Positions 41,065 to 50,266 of a DNA stretch of 64,000 nucleotides are shown piece by piece. Origin of the DNA: Tepidanaerobacter syntrophicus (GTDB lineage Bacteria > Bacillota > Thermosediminibacteria > Thermosediminibacterales > Tepidanaerobacteraceae). Location of the stretch: the NCBI RefSeq assembly GCF_001485475.2, contig NZ_DF976999.1, forward strand, positions 21,001-85,000, read 5' to 3'. The position numbers were made by a program, and so were the translations under genes. The notes below the pieces were generated by a model. The model was not told where the DNA came from. It ran no database searches and saw nothing but the letters and a program-made list of their open reading frames with translations. The stretch's first letter is position 1. Every line of letters starts with the position of its first letter.

Positions 41065-42558
41065 ATGAATTTTAAGAAAAAAACAAGAATTGCAATAGTT
41101 CTCTTAGCTTTGTTTGCTCTATTATTGCCTAGCCTTTCTTTGGCTGACACTGCTCCAAAAACGTTACAAGCAGTTTTCAGTGAAATGCAGCTTGTTATTA
41201 ATGGACAAGAAAGTACTAAAATTACTCCCATTGTATACAAGGACAGAACGTATCTGCCTGTTCGCTATTTTAGTGAAAAGTTAGGATATAAAGTTGATTG
41301 GGATGAGACTACATCTACAATCTTTGTAACATCAACGCCGGAAGAGATTTCTAAAAATATACCAATAATGGATACCGGTAAATGGGCACCTGCCACATTA
41401 AACAGATTGCAAAAATTTATTGATGAAAATGGTATTAAAAGCCCAAATTACGATCCAAAACATAAACCTTATGCAGTGTTTGACTGGGATCAAACATGTA
41501 TTTTTAATGACACCCAGGAGGAATTATTTAGATATCAAATTAAAAATTTAGTGTTTAACATGACTCCTGAAGAATTTGCAACAGCTATAAGATATGATGT
41601 ACCAAAAGATGATTTTAGCTCAGAATACAATAATTTAGAAGGACAGCCCGTCAATATAGAAAAAATCGGTGCAGACTTGGATGAACGATATAAATTTCTT
41701 TATGACAATTATATTTTTTTAAAAGACAAAGACGCTGCAAAACTCGCAAAAATTCAAGAAACTGAAGAATTTAAGGATTTTCAAGCAAAACTTGCTTATT
41801 TATATGAAGCAATTGGAGGGACTTTCAGCGCCAACGTAAGTTATCCTTGGGTTTTGTATTTGTTTACCGGCATGACGACCCAAGAAGCGCAAGCACTAAC
41901 AGAGGAATCTAACGATGTTGCTTTAGGCGAAAAAATCGAGTATTATACTCTTACTAGCTCCTCGAAGCTTCCTGGAAAAGCCGGCGTTGTGACAGGGGAA
42001 TACAAAAGAGGGCTTCGTATTGCTCCGGAAATGTCTAATCTGATGAATGTATTGAGAGGAAATGGAATTGATGTATACATTTGCTCTGCATCTTTGGAAG
42101 ATGTAGTTGAAGTTTTTGCCGGTTTACCTAAATATGGCTACAATGTCCCGCCCGAAAATGTTATAGGCATGAGATTGGAAAAAGACACCGATGGGAAATT
42201 TAAAACCGAGTACAAGAAAGACTATCCTCAAACTCAGCAAGAGGGAAAAACTGCAGCTATCCAGCAGATACTCGTTTCAAAGTACGGTTATGGACCGGCG
42301 TTTGTTGCCGGCGATAGCCAAGGTGACTATAATATGGCTACCGATTTTGAAGAAACCCAATTGGTCCTGATAATTAATAGAGTGAGGAAGCTTTCAGACA
42401 AAATTACTATACTTGCACAAAAAGCCATTGAATCCTTGAACGATCCTAATGCAAAATATGTATTACAAGGTAGAAACGAGAATTATGGTTTATTCATACC
42501 TCAGGAATCCACTATTAGATATGGCAATAAAGAAGCCGAACTTATACGCAGCAACTAA
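41065..42558 (+). CDS. Secreted HAD-superfamily phosphatase-like protein with copper-amine-oxidase-N-like domain
   Basis: 497 aa. A signal peptide (IAIVLLALFALLLPSLSLA) is followed by a copper-amine-oxidase N-terminal-like domain (about 35-90: VINGQESTKITPIVYKDRTYLPVRYFSEKLGY), which clostridia use on exported proteins. The HAD domain has motif I FDWDQT (D140, D142), motif II CSASLED and the final GDSQGDYNM acidic loop. It likely hydrolyses a phosphate ester outside the membrane; substrate unknown. SD AAAGGATG precedes the ATG. A hairpin leader precedes it. Confidence 0.85.
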   Translation: MNFKKKTRIAIVLLALFALLLPSLSLADTAPKTLQAVFSEMQLVINGQESTKITPIVYKDRTYLPVRYFSEKLGYKVDWDETTSTIFVTSTPEEISKNIPIMDTGKWAPATLNRLQKFIDENGIKSPNYDPKHKPYAVFDWDQTCIFNDTQEELFRYQIKNLVFNMTPEEFATAIRYDVPKDDFSSEYNNLEGQPVNIEKIGADLDERYKFLYDNYIFLKDKDAAKLAKIQETEEFKDFQAKLAYLYEAIGGTFSANVSYPWVLYLFTGMTTQEAQALTEESNDVALGEKIEYYTLTSSSKLPGKAGVVTGEYKRGLRIAPEMSNLMNVLRGNGIDVYICSASLEDVVEVFAGLPKYGYNVPPENVIGMRLEKDTDGKFKTEYKKDYPQTQQEGKTAAIQQILVSKYGYGPAFVAGDSQGDYNMATDFEETQLVLIINRVRKLSDKITILAQKAIESLNDPNAKYVLQGRNENYGLFIPQESTIRYGNKEAELIRSN

Positions 42559-42565
42559 AGCTTTA

Positions 42566-42613
42566 AAGGCCTTAAATAAAGCACTCTACTTATTTAAGGC
42601 CTTATAAAGTAAT
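42566..42613 (+). terminator. Terminator-like 14-bp hairpin
   Basis: A perfect 14-bp stem (AAGGCCTTAAATAA / TTATTTAAGGCCTT, 42566-42579 and 42590-42603) with a 10-nt loop lies between convergent genes. The T-rich stretch is delayed (ATAAAGTAATTTTTAG). Confidence 0.7.
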
Positions 42614-42627
42614 TTTTAGTATAATTT

Positions 42628-43443
42628 TTATTTTAGGCTCTCACTTATCTTTTCGATTCCTGCGCTTTCATACTCTTCAATTTTGCCTTCATCGCAAAAA
42701 TTGGCGAGTTTGGGGTCCAGGGGGAGTGAACCTAAATAAGGTATATTTGCTTCTTTAGCTCCTTCTTCGCCTCTTGCTTTACCAAAAACTTCTATTTTTT
42801 CTCCACATTTAGGACAAGCTACATAGCTATAGTTTTCTATAAGCCCTATCACAGTCAGGTTCATCATGTTTGCCATCTTAACCGCCTTTTTTACTACCAT
42901 GCCTACCAGCTCCTGAGGTGATGAAACTATTACAATACCATCCAGCGGCAGCGATTGCATTACAGTAAGAGGCGCATCACTGGTTCCCGGTGGCAAGTCC
43001 ACTAGAAGATAATCTAAATCGCCCCAAATTACATCATCCCAAAATTGCTTAATGGCATTGCCAATTAAAGGCCCTCTCCAAATTACAGGATCGTCTTCAT
43101 TTTCGAGTAAAAGATTTAGTGACATTATGCGAATACCTCTGGCGCTTTCTACCGGCATCAATCCGATACCAATATTCTCGGGTCTCTCGTTTATCCCAAA
43201 CATCTTGGGAATGCTGGGACCTGTTATATCTGCATCCATTATTCCGACAGTATATCCTTGCTTCCTTAAGCTTACTGCCAAAAGACTGGTTACTGTGGAC
43301 TTTCCTACGCCGCCTTTTCCGCTCATAACTGCTATAACCTTTTTAATTCGATTCAATCCTGAAGCTTGCGGTTCTTGAGCCGCGTCATTTAATTCCTTAT
43401 CTATATTTTCACTGTTTGATTGATTTTTATCCACTATATACAC
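42628..43443 (-). CDS. mrp: Mrp/NBP35-type iron-sulfur cluster carrier ATPase
   Basis: 271 aa from GTG 43443; GTG 43434 has the better spacing to AAAGGGT. Deviant Walker A VMSGKGGVGKST, switch regions DADITGPSIP and LLVDLPPGTSD, and the cluster-binding CPKCGEKIEVFGK define the family. It forms homodimers that hold and transfer [4Fe-4S] clusters. Downstream of the DUF134 gene on the same strand, a common clostridial pairing. Confidence 0.93.
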   Translation of the reverse strand: MYIVDKNQSNSENIDKELNDAAQEPQASGLNRIKKVIAVMSGKGGVGKSTVTSLLAVSLRKQGYTVGIMDADITGPSIPKMFGINERPENIGIGLMPVESARGIRIMSLNLLLENEDDPVIWRGPLIGNAIKQFWDDVIWGDLDYLLVDLPPGTSDAPLTVMQSLPLDGIVIVSSPQELVGMVVKKAVKMANMMNLTVIGLIENYSYVACPKCGEKIEVFGKARGEEGAKEANIPYLGSLPLDPKLANFCDEGKIEEYESAGIEKISESLK

Positions 43444-43462
43444 CCTTTCTTTAACCTTTCTG

Positions 43463-43891
43463 TCACTTGTAATTACGGCACTGCCTTCTTCTTTGTTTTA
43501 TAGGCATTAAGTTAGTGCTGTGGCATTTCGGACACTCGTTATAGGTTTCACCTTGCGGCTGTTTCCATTCATTTCCACAGTCTCGACACTTTAGGGATTG
43601 AACAAATCGGTACGTTCCTCCCTCGATTTTTATAGCTTTACCTTTTATAAGCGCCTCAGCTACCTTTTTTCTTGCTGAATTTATAATTCGAACAAAAGTA
43701 GGTCGCGATACATTCATCCTTTCAGCACACGGTTCTTGCTCAAGACCTTCAAGATCTTTTAATCTTAATGCTTCAAGTTCATCTACCGTCAGTACAACTT
43801 CTTCTAAATCTCTAAGCGGCACGCCGGCAGGTTTAAAATACGTCACATCTGGAAGGAATTCCACATGCCGCCATTTAGTTGGTCTTGCCAC
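43463..43891 (-). CDS. DUF134 DNA-binding protein with zinc ribbon
   Basis: 142 aa. The N-terminal part (VPLRDLEEVVLTVDELEALRLKDLEGL ... CAERMNVSRPTFVRIINSARKKVAEAL) is a sigma-like HTH, typical of DUF134. The C-terminus has CRDCGNEW ... CPKCHS zinc ligands. Such proteins neighbour Mrp and are thought to regulate these clusters. Its promoter shares a motif with the DUF5320 gene. Confidence 0.9.
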   Translation of the reverse strand: MARPTKWRHVEFLPDVTYFKPAGVPLRDLEEVVLTVDELEALRLKDLEGLEQEPCAERMNVSRPTFVRIINSARKKVAEALIKGKAIKIEGGTYRFVQSLKCRDCGNEWKQPQGETYNECPKCHSTNLMPIKQRRRQCRNYK

Positions 43892-43921
43892 ATTTACACC
43901 CCTTTCACTAAAACCTACAAT

Positions 43922-43950
43922 ATTCTACCATTGTAATGAACATATATCAA
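43922..43950 (-). promoter_or_regulatory. Promoter of the DUF134-mrp unit
   Basis: On the minus strand TTGATA (43950-43945), 17 bp, TAGAAT (43927-43922). The -35 lies in ATTGATATATGTTCA, which resembles ATTGACATATGTTTA at the DUF5320 promoter. Confidence 0.7.
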
Positions 43951-43963
43951 TAAGCAGAAATAA

Positions 43964-43991
43964 ATATTGGGCGAAGACATATTCGCCCAAT
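43964..43991 (-). terminator. Terminator of the DUF5320 gene
   Basis: Perfect stem ATTGGGCGAA / TTCGCCCAAT with a short loop, followed on the minus strand by ATTTATTT. Confidence 0.85.
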
Positions 43992-44020
43992 AGGTTCTAT
44001 AGATACTATTTTCCCGATGT

Positions 44021-44344
44021 CTAATTGTCGCCGGAATTTTCTTTTTCTGTTTCTTTTAGATCTTTAAGTCTTTTTTCTGCTAACTCAAGCTCTTCTTTTA
44101 AAAATTTTGCTCTCTGAGTGAGGATATCAATTTCGAATTTTGAACTAGGTTCTTTGTAATAATCCATTCCACTATACGAATAGTCGCCTCTTGCCCAAAA
44201 CGGTAAACCTGTTGCATAGAACTGCCTTCTATGCCCTCTGCCTAAACCATAGTATCCGGGCTTACAAAAACCAGCGCAAAAGCCAACACGTCGACCAGTC
44301 ATTGAACCATAACCGATAGGACCTGTACCGTCTCCTCTTGGCAT
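44021..44344 (-). CDS. DUF5320 protein
   Basis: 107 aa. The opening PRGDGTGPIGYGSMTGRRVGFCAGF, rich in Gly and aromatics with two cysteines (CAGFCKPGYYG), is the DUF5320 signature. A coiled coil closes it (FLKEELELAEKRLKDLKE). The family co-occurs with Mrp and NifX-like proteins; function unknown. Confidence 0.88.
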   Translation of the reverse strand: MPRGDGTGPIGYGSMTGRRVGFCAGFCKPGYYGLGRGHRRQFYATGLPFWARGDYSYSGMDYYKEPSSKFEIDILTQRAKFLKEELELAEKRLKDLKETEKENSGDN

Positions 44345-44371
44345 AATCTCACCCCCTATTGTATTATTATG

Positions 44372-44423
44372 GACATATGTTTATTACCACATTAAGCATA
44401 ACATAGTTTTAAACATATGTCAA
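44372..44423 (-). promoter_or_regulatory. Promoter and inverted-repeat operator of the DUF5320 gene
   Basis: Minus-strand promoter TTGACA (44423-44418), 17 bp, TATGCT (44400-44395). A perfect inverted repeat GACATATGTT (44372-44381) / AACATATGTC (44412-44421) flanks the promoter. One arm covers the -35 box. The rest of 44425-44624 shows no gene. Confidence 0.7.
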
Positions 44424-44624
44424 TAATCTTTCTAATAATTTTTTCAACCAAATAAAAGATAGTTTTATGATAATAATTTACTGAATTGTCATAGGAATCT
44501 TTTCAAAATGTAGTAAGTTTCTTACGACCTCGATTAGAATAGGATAATATGATAAAATGTGATATAATGAAGTGGAAAGAAAATATTTTATCTTCTTTCA
44601 ATCGAAAGATTGAGGTGATGTCAA

Positions 44625-45044
44625 ATGACAGATGATATGGTTGAGTTAAAGGTTAAAAATGTTGCTATCGTGGATGGAGACTTTTCGGTGCTTTTGATGG
44701 ACAAAGATGAGAGAATGGTACTTCCTATAGTTATTGGGGCTTTAGAAGCACATAATATAGTTATGCCTATTCAAGGAGTAACTCCTCCCCGTCCAATGAC
44801 ACCTGATCTTTTAAAATCTGCTATAGAAGCATTGGGCGGTGTACCTGAAAAAGTTATAATAACAGATATAAAAGGCGATACCTATAATGCTGAAATTTAT
44901 ATAAAGCAAAATGGCAAAGAAATAATTCTTGATTCGCGGCCAAGTGATGCTATCGCACTTGCTTTAAGATGCAATATCCCTATTTTAATGAAAAGAAGAC
45001 TTGTGGAATTTACTTATGATATGTCAGATATCGAAGAACAATAG
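44625..45044 (+). CDS. Bifunctional nuclease family protein (DUF151)
   Basis: 139 aa. DUF151 features: VLLMDKDERMVLPIVIGALEAHNIVM, PRPMTPDLLKSAIEALGG and DSRPSDAIALALRCNIPI. Homologues show DNase/RNase activity in plants and Thermotoga. SD GAGGTG is preceded by a small hairpin (CTTTC/GAAAG). Possible -10 TATAAT at 44563-44568. Confidence 0.92.
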   Translation: MTDDMVELKVKNVAIVDGDFSVLLMDKDERMVLPIVIGALEAHNIVMPIQGVTPPRPMTPDLLKSAIEALGGVPEKVIITDIKGDTYNAEIYIKQNGKEIILDSRPSDAIALALRCNIPILMKRRLVEFTYDMSDIEEQ

Positions 45045-45141
45045 AGAAATGAATTGAAAATCATAAGATATTGCTGTATAATAGCTTTGTGAAATTCTTC
45101 TTATTTCACAATAATTTTAAAACTGGTGAGGTGAATTGTCC

Positions 45142-45903
45142 ATGAACTGTTTAGAAGTTAGTAATAAGCTTCAAGAAATTCTGCGTCTTGATACTGACCC
45201 GGTAGCAATAACAATGTATAAAGATAAAGAAAAGCTGCCGAGGAAACCCTTGGATTACAAAATAAATCTATGCCAATTGGTTTCAACAGCGCGGTATCAG
45301 GGCAGACCCGGTTCTGGAGTTCCCGAAATGATGGTGTGTGCAATGGGAGCAGCATGCGTAGGCCTTATTAAAACACCTGAAGCTATTTCATCCGGTAAAG
45401 CTGCGGTTGGGCCTTATTGTGCAAATGAAGAAGCCGGAAAAAAATTTATGGAAAATACCTTCAAGCTCGGCGATAAGGGCAAACAATATGAAGGGATTTA
45501 CGTTGAACCTTTATCTCGCGCAAAAGAAGAACCTGATGTAGTTGTTGTCTATGTAAATCCGGCCCAGGTAATGCGGCTTGTCCATGCTTGCGCATATGAC
45601 AATGGAGAAAAGGTTGCAGCTGATACGGTATGCGAAGCAGCATTATGCTCCTCTATCGGCTTTGCATTAGCTAATAACAAGCCAACAATAGGCTTCCCTT
45701 GTGCAGGAGATAGAATTTTTGGCGGCACTCAAAATCAGGAACTTGTTTTTGTGGCCCCATATAGTTTGTTTAGAGACAAACTAATTGACAACTTAGAAAA
45801 AACTGCTAAAGGTGGTTTCTCCGTGTATCCTGTTCCGCCAAATATGGCCTGGACACCTTCTATGCCACCTACCTATACGATACAGCCCGAGGATTTAAAA
45901 TAG
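45142..45903 (+). CDS. DUF169 family protein
   Basis: 253 aa from ATG 45142 (SD GAGGTG); a TTG lies two codons earlier. Typical pieces: LRLDTDPVAITMYKD at the start, CQLVSTARYQG, VVVVYVNPAQVMRLVHACAY and FPCAGDRIFGGTQ near the end. The family (COG2043) is widespread in anaerobes and archaea, with conserved cysteines, and has no established reaction. Confidence 0.9.
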   Translation: MNCLEVSNKLQEILRLDTDPVAITMYKDKEKLPRKPLDYKINLCQLVSTARYQGRPGSGVPEMMVCAMGAACVGLIKTPEAISSGKAAVGPYCANEEAGKKFMENTFKLGDKGKQYEGIYVEPLSRAKEEPDVVVVYVNPAQVMRLVHACAYDNGEKVAADTVCEAALCSSIGFALANNKPTIGFPCAGDRIFGGTQNQELVFVAPYSLFRDKLIDNLEKTAKGGFSVYPVPPNMAWTPSMPPTYTIQPEDLK

Positions 45904-45956
45904 ATCAATTAAGCTTCAGATTCGATGAAGATTAAATTTAAAATTTAATAATACAA

Positions 45957-46011
45957 AAAAGAAGTTGTGTCTTATTGAGTTTTGCGGCTTTTTTAAGACA
46001 CAACTTCTTTT
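45957..46011. terminator. Bidirectional terminator between convergent genes
   Basis: An 18-bp stem AAAAGAAGTTGTGTCTTA / TAAGACACAACTTCTTTT around a 19-nt loop, with T or A tracts on both sides. Confidence 0.9.
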
Positions 46012-46050
46012 ACTTTTTCCCATTTTTTGATGGAGCGACGAAATATAATT

Positions 46051-46578
46051 TTATCTATCAAAGAATATATTCTTACCTGTTGCCGATAGAGGAAGTCCCA
46101 GGACTACATCGCCGTCAATTAGATTCATCTTCCTGGCAACAACGCCTATGCGATACATGATGCGGTTGTCAACATTAAACATGCTTGCCGTCTTCGCCGC
46201 AGATCCTATAGCAATTCCCAGGTCCACAAAACGCCAGGGGCAAAATGGCCCTGCAAATTCAGAACCTTCTCTGGGCTCCGGCATTTTTGAGCATTCATCA
46301 TAGCCGCATGCCCCGCAATTCAAGCCGGCGGTTTTTGCATCTTTTATAGCAACAAGCAACACCGCTCCGCAGCTTGCCACCCCTTTTCCATCTCTATCAT
46401 AATTTTTTTTGCCGTGTTTTTCTCCATATGCCGCCATCTCAGCGCCAAGTCTTGCGATTTCTTTATCATCATCTATAACTTTTACTTCTATGTAATCTTT
46501 CCCGGCTGTTTTTGGCGCTGTCCTTGCAGATACTGCCATAAACTTCGCAATTATTTTCAGTGCATCATTCATATTCAT
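46051..46578 (-). CDS. DUF2148 ferredoxin-domain protein
   Basis: 175 aa. The central cysteines NCGACGYDECSKMPEPREGSEFAGPFCPW have the spacing of a 4Fe-4S site typical of the DUF2148 family in anaerobes; the C-terminus has ADGDVVLGLPLSATGKNIFFDR-like sequence. Function unknown. An internal basic/Tyr stretch (KAGKDYIEVKVI) is N-terminal. It stands alone, convergent to DUF169. Confidence 0.88.
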   Translation of the reverse strand: MNMNDALKIIAKFMAVSARTAPKTAGKDYIEVKVIDDDKEIARLGAEMAAYGEKHGKKNYDRDGKGVASCGAVLLVAIKDAKTAGLNCGACGYDECSKMPEPREGSEFAGPFCPWRFVDLGIAIGSAAKTASMFNVDNRIMYRIGVVARKMNLIDGDVVLGLPLSATGKNIFFDR

Positions 46579-46613
46579 ACACCCCTTTTAATATTTTAAT
46601 AATTTACTATATT

Positions 46614-47873
46614 TTATAATGCTATTGCTGTTTTGGACTTTTCCTTTTTCAGCTCAATCCTCTCTATACGCTTTTTAAGTTCTGCAATCTCTTCCTTATG
46701 TGCGTAACCGGTAAAAACATCCTTTTTGCGTTCAATCTCCAAAGCGCGCTGCGCCGCTTTTAAAGCCTTGTTATAGTCTTTTACTTTATGCTCATAGTAC
46801 TTGGCAAGTTCAAGTAATGCAAACTTGGTGTTCAAGTTTTCTTCAACCATTTTTATCCAAAGCTCTTCTGCCTTATGCCAATTTCCTAATCTTTTATAAA
46901 GAAGGGAAAGTTGTAAATATGATTTTTCTTTAATCTCAGGCACTTTAACGGCTTCATTATAGCAGCGTATGCTCTCCTCTATCATACCCATATCTTCAAA
47001 CACCCTGCCTATACAGTAATAATCCTGATTTTGGCAGCTTTCCGAATTGATAGGGTCATCTAGGGATTTGGCAATTTTATCTGTAATGGCAACCATCGAA
47101 AGTATATCCATACAATTATGATAAAATATGGGCTTTAAGGGAAGGGGATTTCTGTCATTTAAAAATCTAAAATATACTGAGGGAATCTCCCAGCCAGGTA
47201 TGTCTCCCCTTCTTTTGATGAATAAAAGATTTGTTTCCAGCGAAGAAAGGCTTACGCTTTCAAGTCTCTCTCTATAAAACCTTCGCGCAGACAGTAAGAG
47301 GTCAAGATGTAAAATATCCTCCAACGGATTTTCCATGCGATTTAGCAAATAGCGAGTAGTAAGCAAAGGCACGTCATAGCATCTGCCGTTAAAACTTATG
47401 ATATTCTTGAAGTTCTTCAATAGGGCGTTAAGACTGTAAAGGGCTGCTGCTTCTTCATCATAGTCTCTTATAAAATACTGGATAACTTTAAAGTTGTTTT
47501 TATCAAAAAAGCCGATGCCGGTTAAAAAGGCAAGGGTGCCTGTGCCTCCTGCAAGTCCTGTGGTTTCTGTATCTATAAATAGTGCATTTGAAAAGTCGAA
47601 ATCCTTATAGGCATCGTCTTTTGCAATGATTCTTGTTAAATGCCCGGGTATATCTAAAACCGATCTAAGCTCCGTGCTGCCGTGGATATGGGATAAAGGA
47701 TAGTTTTTTTCCACTACGAGATGCTCTCCAAAAGGTGTTGCTACGGTCTTGGCGTTAAGTAAAGTTTCTATATGGTCGGAGGTGTCATAAAGATTTTCCG
47801 GCGGGGCAACTATTTTTTCCCTCTCTATATCGTTTTTTGAAAGATATGCCTTCAATTTTTCTGAAAGGTTCAA
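46614..47873 (-). CDS. mrfB: MrfB (YprB)-type DEDD exonuclease with TPR repeats
   Basis: 419 aa. RNase H-like exonuclease motifs: FIDTETTGLAGGTGTLAF (DxE), IISFNGRCYDVPLL and a late HNCMDILSMVAI aspartate. The C-terminal about 130 residues hold TPR-like helices (ESIRCYNEAVKVPEIKEKSY ... YNKALKAAQRALEIERKK). In B. subtilis MrfB works with helicase MrfA in repair of mitomycin C lesions. It overlaps the helicase gene by 4 bp. Confidence 0.9.
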   Translation of the reverse strand: MNLSEKLKAYLSKNDIEREKIVAPPENLYDTSDHIETLLNAKTVATPFGEHLVVEKNYPLSHIHGSTELRSVLDIPGHLTRIIAKDDAYKDFDFSNALFIDTETTGLAGGTGTLAFLTGIGFFDKNNFKVIQYFIRDYDEEAAALYSLNALLKNFKNIISFNGRCYDVPLLTTRYLLNRMENPLEDILHLDLLLSARRFYRERLESVSLSSLETNLLFIKRRGDIPGWEIPSVYFRFLNDRNPLPLKPIFYHNCMDILSMVAITDKIAKSLDDPINSESCQNQDYYCIGRVFEDMGMIEESIRCYNEAVKVPEIKEKSYLQLSLLYKRLGNWHKAEELWIKMVEENLNTKFALLELAKYYEHKVKDYNKALKAAQRALEIERKKDVFTGYAHKEEIAELKKRIERIELKKEKSKTAIAL

Positions 47874-50128
47874 TCTGAAAGCACCCCTTTTATGATTCTT
47901 AGTGCAAATTCCTTGCTGCCTGAGCCCACTTCCTCATAGGGGCCTACGCATGAAGGACACCCATCTTCGCAATCACATTCCATTATCACTTGCCTAGCCG
48001 CTTTTAGCAGCTGTTCTTGCATGCCGTAAAGTTTTTCTGAAAATCCAACACCGCCCGGAAAGTTGTCGTAGATATAAATAGTGGGCTGCTGCGTAAACGG
48101 GGATCTTATTTGAACCACTCCTCGAATGTCTTTGGGATCACACATAAGATAGAGCGGAGCTATGTTTACCATTACACTGCAAAGGCCTAAAAGACCTGAT
48201 TGCAATTCTTCTTTTGAAAGCCCTGCAATTCCTTCGGGAATAGAAAACCAGTATGCGGTGGTGTGCATTTCTTCAGGCGGCAAATGTATTGAGCCAAATC
48301 CTAAATTTTCATGGGTGAAAAGTTTTATCTTTTTAAATAAGGTTGCCAGGCTTGTCACCATTACTTCGCCTGTATATTTTTTACTATTGCCTTCGCTTTC
48401 TTCTCTGAATAAATCAAGAACCTTTATTTCTACGGCAAGATTTGCATCTGTATAATAATCTACATTAACTTTTCTCACATATGCTTTTTTCTCTTCAAAG
48501 TCTAATTTTTCAACTTGATATTGCTGCCCGGCATGCATATATATTGCCTCTTCATGAATCAGCATCGGAGCGCTGCTCCTGTCGATTTCTCCTATAACCT
48601 TGGCGCCTTCTGTTATATCTATAATCACAAAATTTTCCGCCGAAGCACTTCTTAAGCTGACTTCTTCAGCAGGAAATGATTCAGCCATCCAGTGCCAACG
48701 TCCGCCCACATGGCGCAAAATCCTCTCGTTTTCTAAAAAGGCAAGGATCTCATTTATATTTTCTCCTCCGAATGTCTCGCCATCAACAAAGGGCAATTCA
48801 AATGCAGCGCATTTTATGTGGCTGACTAGAATATATAAGTTATCCGGGTTAATAAGGCCGTGTTCAGGAGATGATTCAAAGAAATACTCAGGGTGATTTA
48901 TGATAAATTGGTCCAGTGGGCTGCTTGATGCCACCAAAATCGATACTGATGCATCGTTTCTTCTTCCGGCGCGTCCTGCCTGCTGCCATGTACTTGCTAC
49001 TGAACCCGGGTATCCAGTTATAATGCTTACATCAAGGTTGCCTATATCAATACCAAGCTCTAAAGCATTTGTGCTGACAACTCCGAGTATTTTTCCGTCT
49101 CGCAGTCCTTTTTCGATTTCTCGCCGCTCTCTTGGCAGATATCCGCCTCTATAACCTCTTACTAGGTTTGAGCCGCCGGGAAATTTTTTCATTTCTTCCC
49201 GCAAATATGTAAGCAAGACTTCTACCATCAAGCGGCTTCGCAAGAAAATAATAGTTTGTATCTTATTTTTTATAAAATTTAACGATATCTTCTCAGATTC
49301 CAATACGCTGCTTCGTCGAATCCCAAGTTGGCGGTTTACTACTGGGGGGTTGTAAAAAATGATGTGTTTTTTGCCTACAGGAGCCCCGTTTTCATCAATT
49401 AAGACCATTGGCTTTTCAGTTAATTTTTCCGCAAGTTCGCGAGGATTTGCTATTGTAGCCGAGCAGCATATAAAAATCGGGTCTGAACCGTAAAAATTAC
49501 ATATTCGTTTAAGTCTTCTAAGGACGTTTGCGGTATGACTGCCGAAAATTCCTCTATACATGTGAATTTCGTCGATTACAACATATTTCAAATTAGAAAA
49601 AAGTTTCATCCATTTTGTATGATGGGGCAAAATGCCTGTGTGAAGCATATCCGGATTCGTAACAACGATATGGCCGTCTTTTCTTATTGAAACCCTGGCA
49701 TCTGCAGGAGTATCTCCATCATATGTAAAAGTTTTAATATCTTCTCCCATAATATCCACAATATTCATAAGTTCTGAAACCTGATCTTGGGAAAGGGCTT
49801 TTGTTGGAAAAAGATATATGGCTCGAGCATTTTTATCGCAAAGCAAGCTGTTTAACACAGGAAGGTTGTAGCAAAGAGATTTACCTGAGGCAGTAGGCGT
49901 AACTACTACTATATTATGATTTGCCAAAGTTTCCTCTAATGCACTGCGCTGATGGGAATAAAGACGATATATGCCTTTTTGTTTTAATGCAGATACAAGT
50001 TTTGGATTTAAGTAATCAGGGAAATCTTCATATTGTCCCGCTTTTTCCGGAATAACTTCCCAATGTGTCACATTAGCCAAAAACCGTTCATCATTTTTTA
50101 AAAAATCAATTACCTGCTCTAAGTTCAT
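47870..50128 (-). CDS. mrfA: MrfA (YprA)-type DEAD/DEAH repair helicase
   Basis: 752 aa from ATG 50128 (MNLEQVIDFL); 50143 is also possible and longer starts lie too far upstream. Motifs: VVTPTASGKSLCYNLPVL (I), VVIDEIHMYRG (II), CCSATIANP (III), QQAGRAGRRND (VI). The C-terminal DUF1998 region carries CDCEDGCPSCVG, a metal site needed by this family. It is a 3'-5' DNA helicase acting with the overlapping MrfB gene in interstrand-crosslink or adduct repair. Confidence 0.92.
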   Translation of the reverse strand: MNLEQVIDFLKNDERFLANVTHWEVIPEKAGQYEDFPDYLNPKLVSALKQKGIYRLYSHQRSALEETLANHNIVVVTPTASGKSLCYNLPVLNSLLCDKNARAIYLFPTKALSQDQVSELMNIVDIMGEDIKTFTYDGDTPADARVSIRKDGHIVVTNPDMLHTGILPHHTKWMKLFSNLKYVVIDEIHMYRGIFGSHTANVLRRLKRICNFYGSDPIFICCSATIANPRELAEKLTEKPMVLIDENGAPVGKKHIIFYNPPVVNRQLGIRRSSVLESEKISLNFIKNKIQTIIFLRSRLMVEVLLTYLREEMKKFPGGSNLVRGYRGGYLPRERREIEKGLRDGKILGVVSTNALELGIDIGNLDVSIITGYPGSVASTWQQAGRAGRRNDASVSILVASSSPLDQFIINHPEYFFESSPEHGLINPDNLYILVSHIKCAAFELPFVDGETFGGENINEILAFLENERILRHVGGRWHWMAESFPAEEVSLRSASAENFVIIDITEGAKVIGEIDRSSAPMLIHEEAIYMHAGQQYQVEKLDFEEKKAYVRKVNVDYYTDANLAVEIKVLDLFREESEGNSKKYTGEVMVTSLATLFKKIKLFTHENLGFGSIHLPPEEMHTTAYWFSIPEGIAGLSKEELQSGLLGLCSVMVNIAPLYLMCDPKDIRGVVQIRSPFTQQPTIYIYDNFPGGVGFSEKLYGMQEQLLKAARQVIMECDCEDGCPSCVGPYEEVGSGSKEFALRIIKGVLSD

Positions 50129-50231
50129 CCTGCAATTCATCCCCCAAAAACCGCATCCATTTAATGTTATTATACCATAATGCAATCTTCTTTATGTTAT
50201 TAATTTTATCATAAGAACATTCGCACATCAA

Positions 50232-50261
50232 TAAATAGAAAATTACCCGCCACAAGCGGGT
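50232..50261 (-). terminator. Terminator after the PP2C phosphatase gene
   Basis: The minus strand reads ACCCGC-TTGTG-GCGGGT then AATTTTCTATTT, just after the PP2C stop codon. Confidence 0.75.
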
Positions 50262-50266
50262 ATTGG

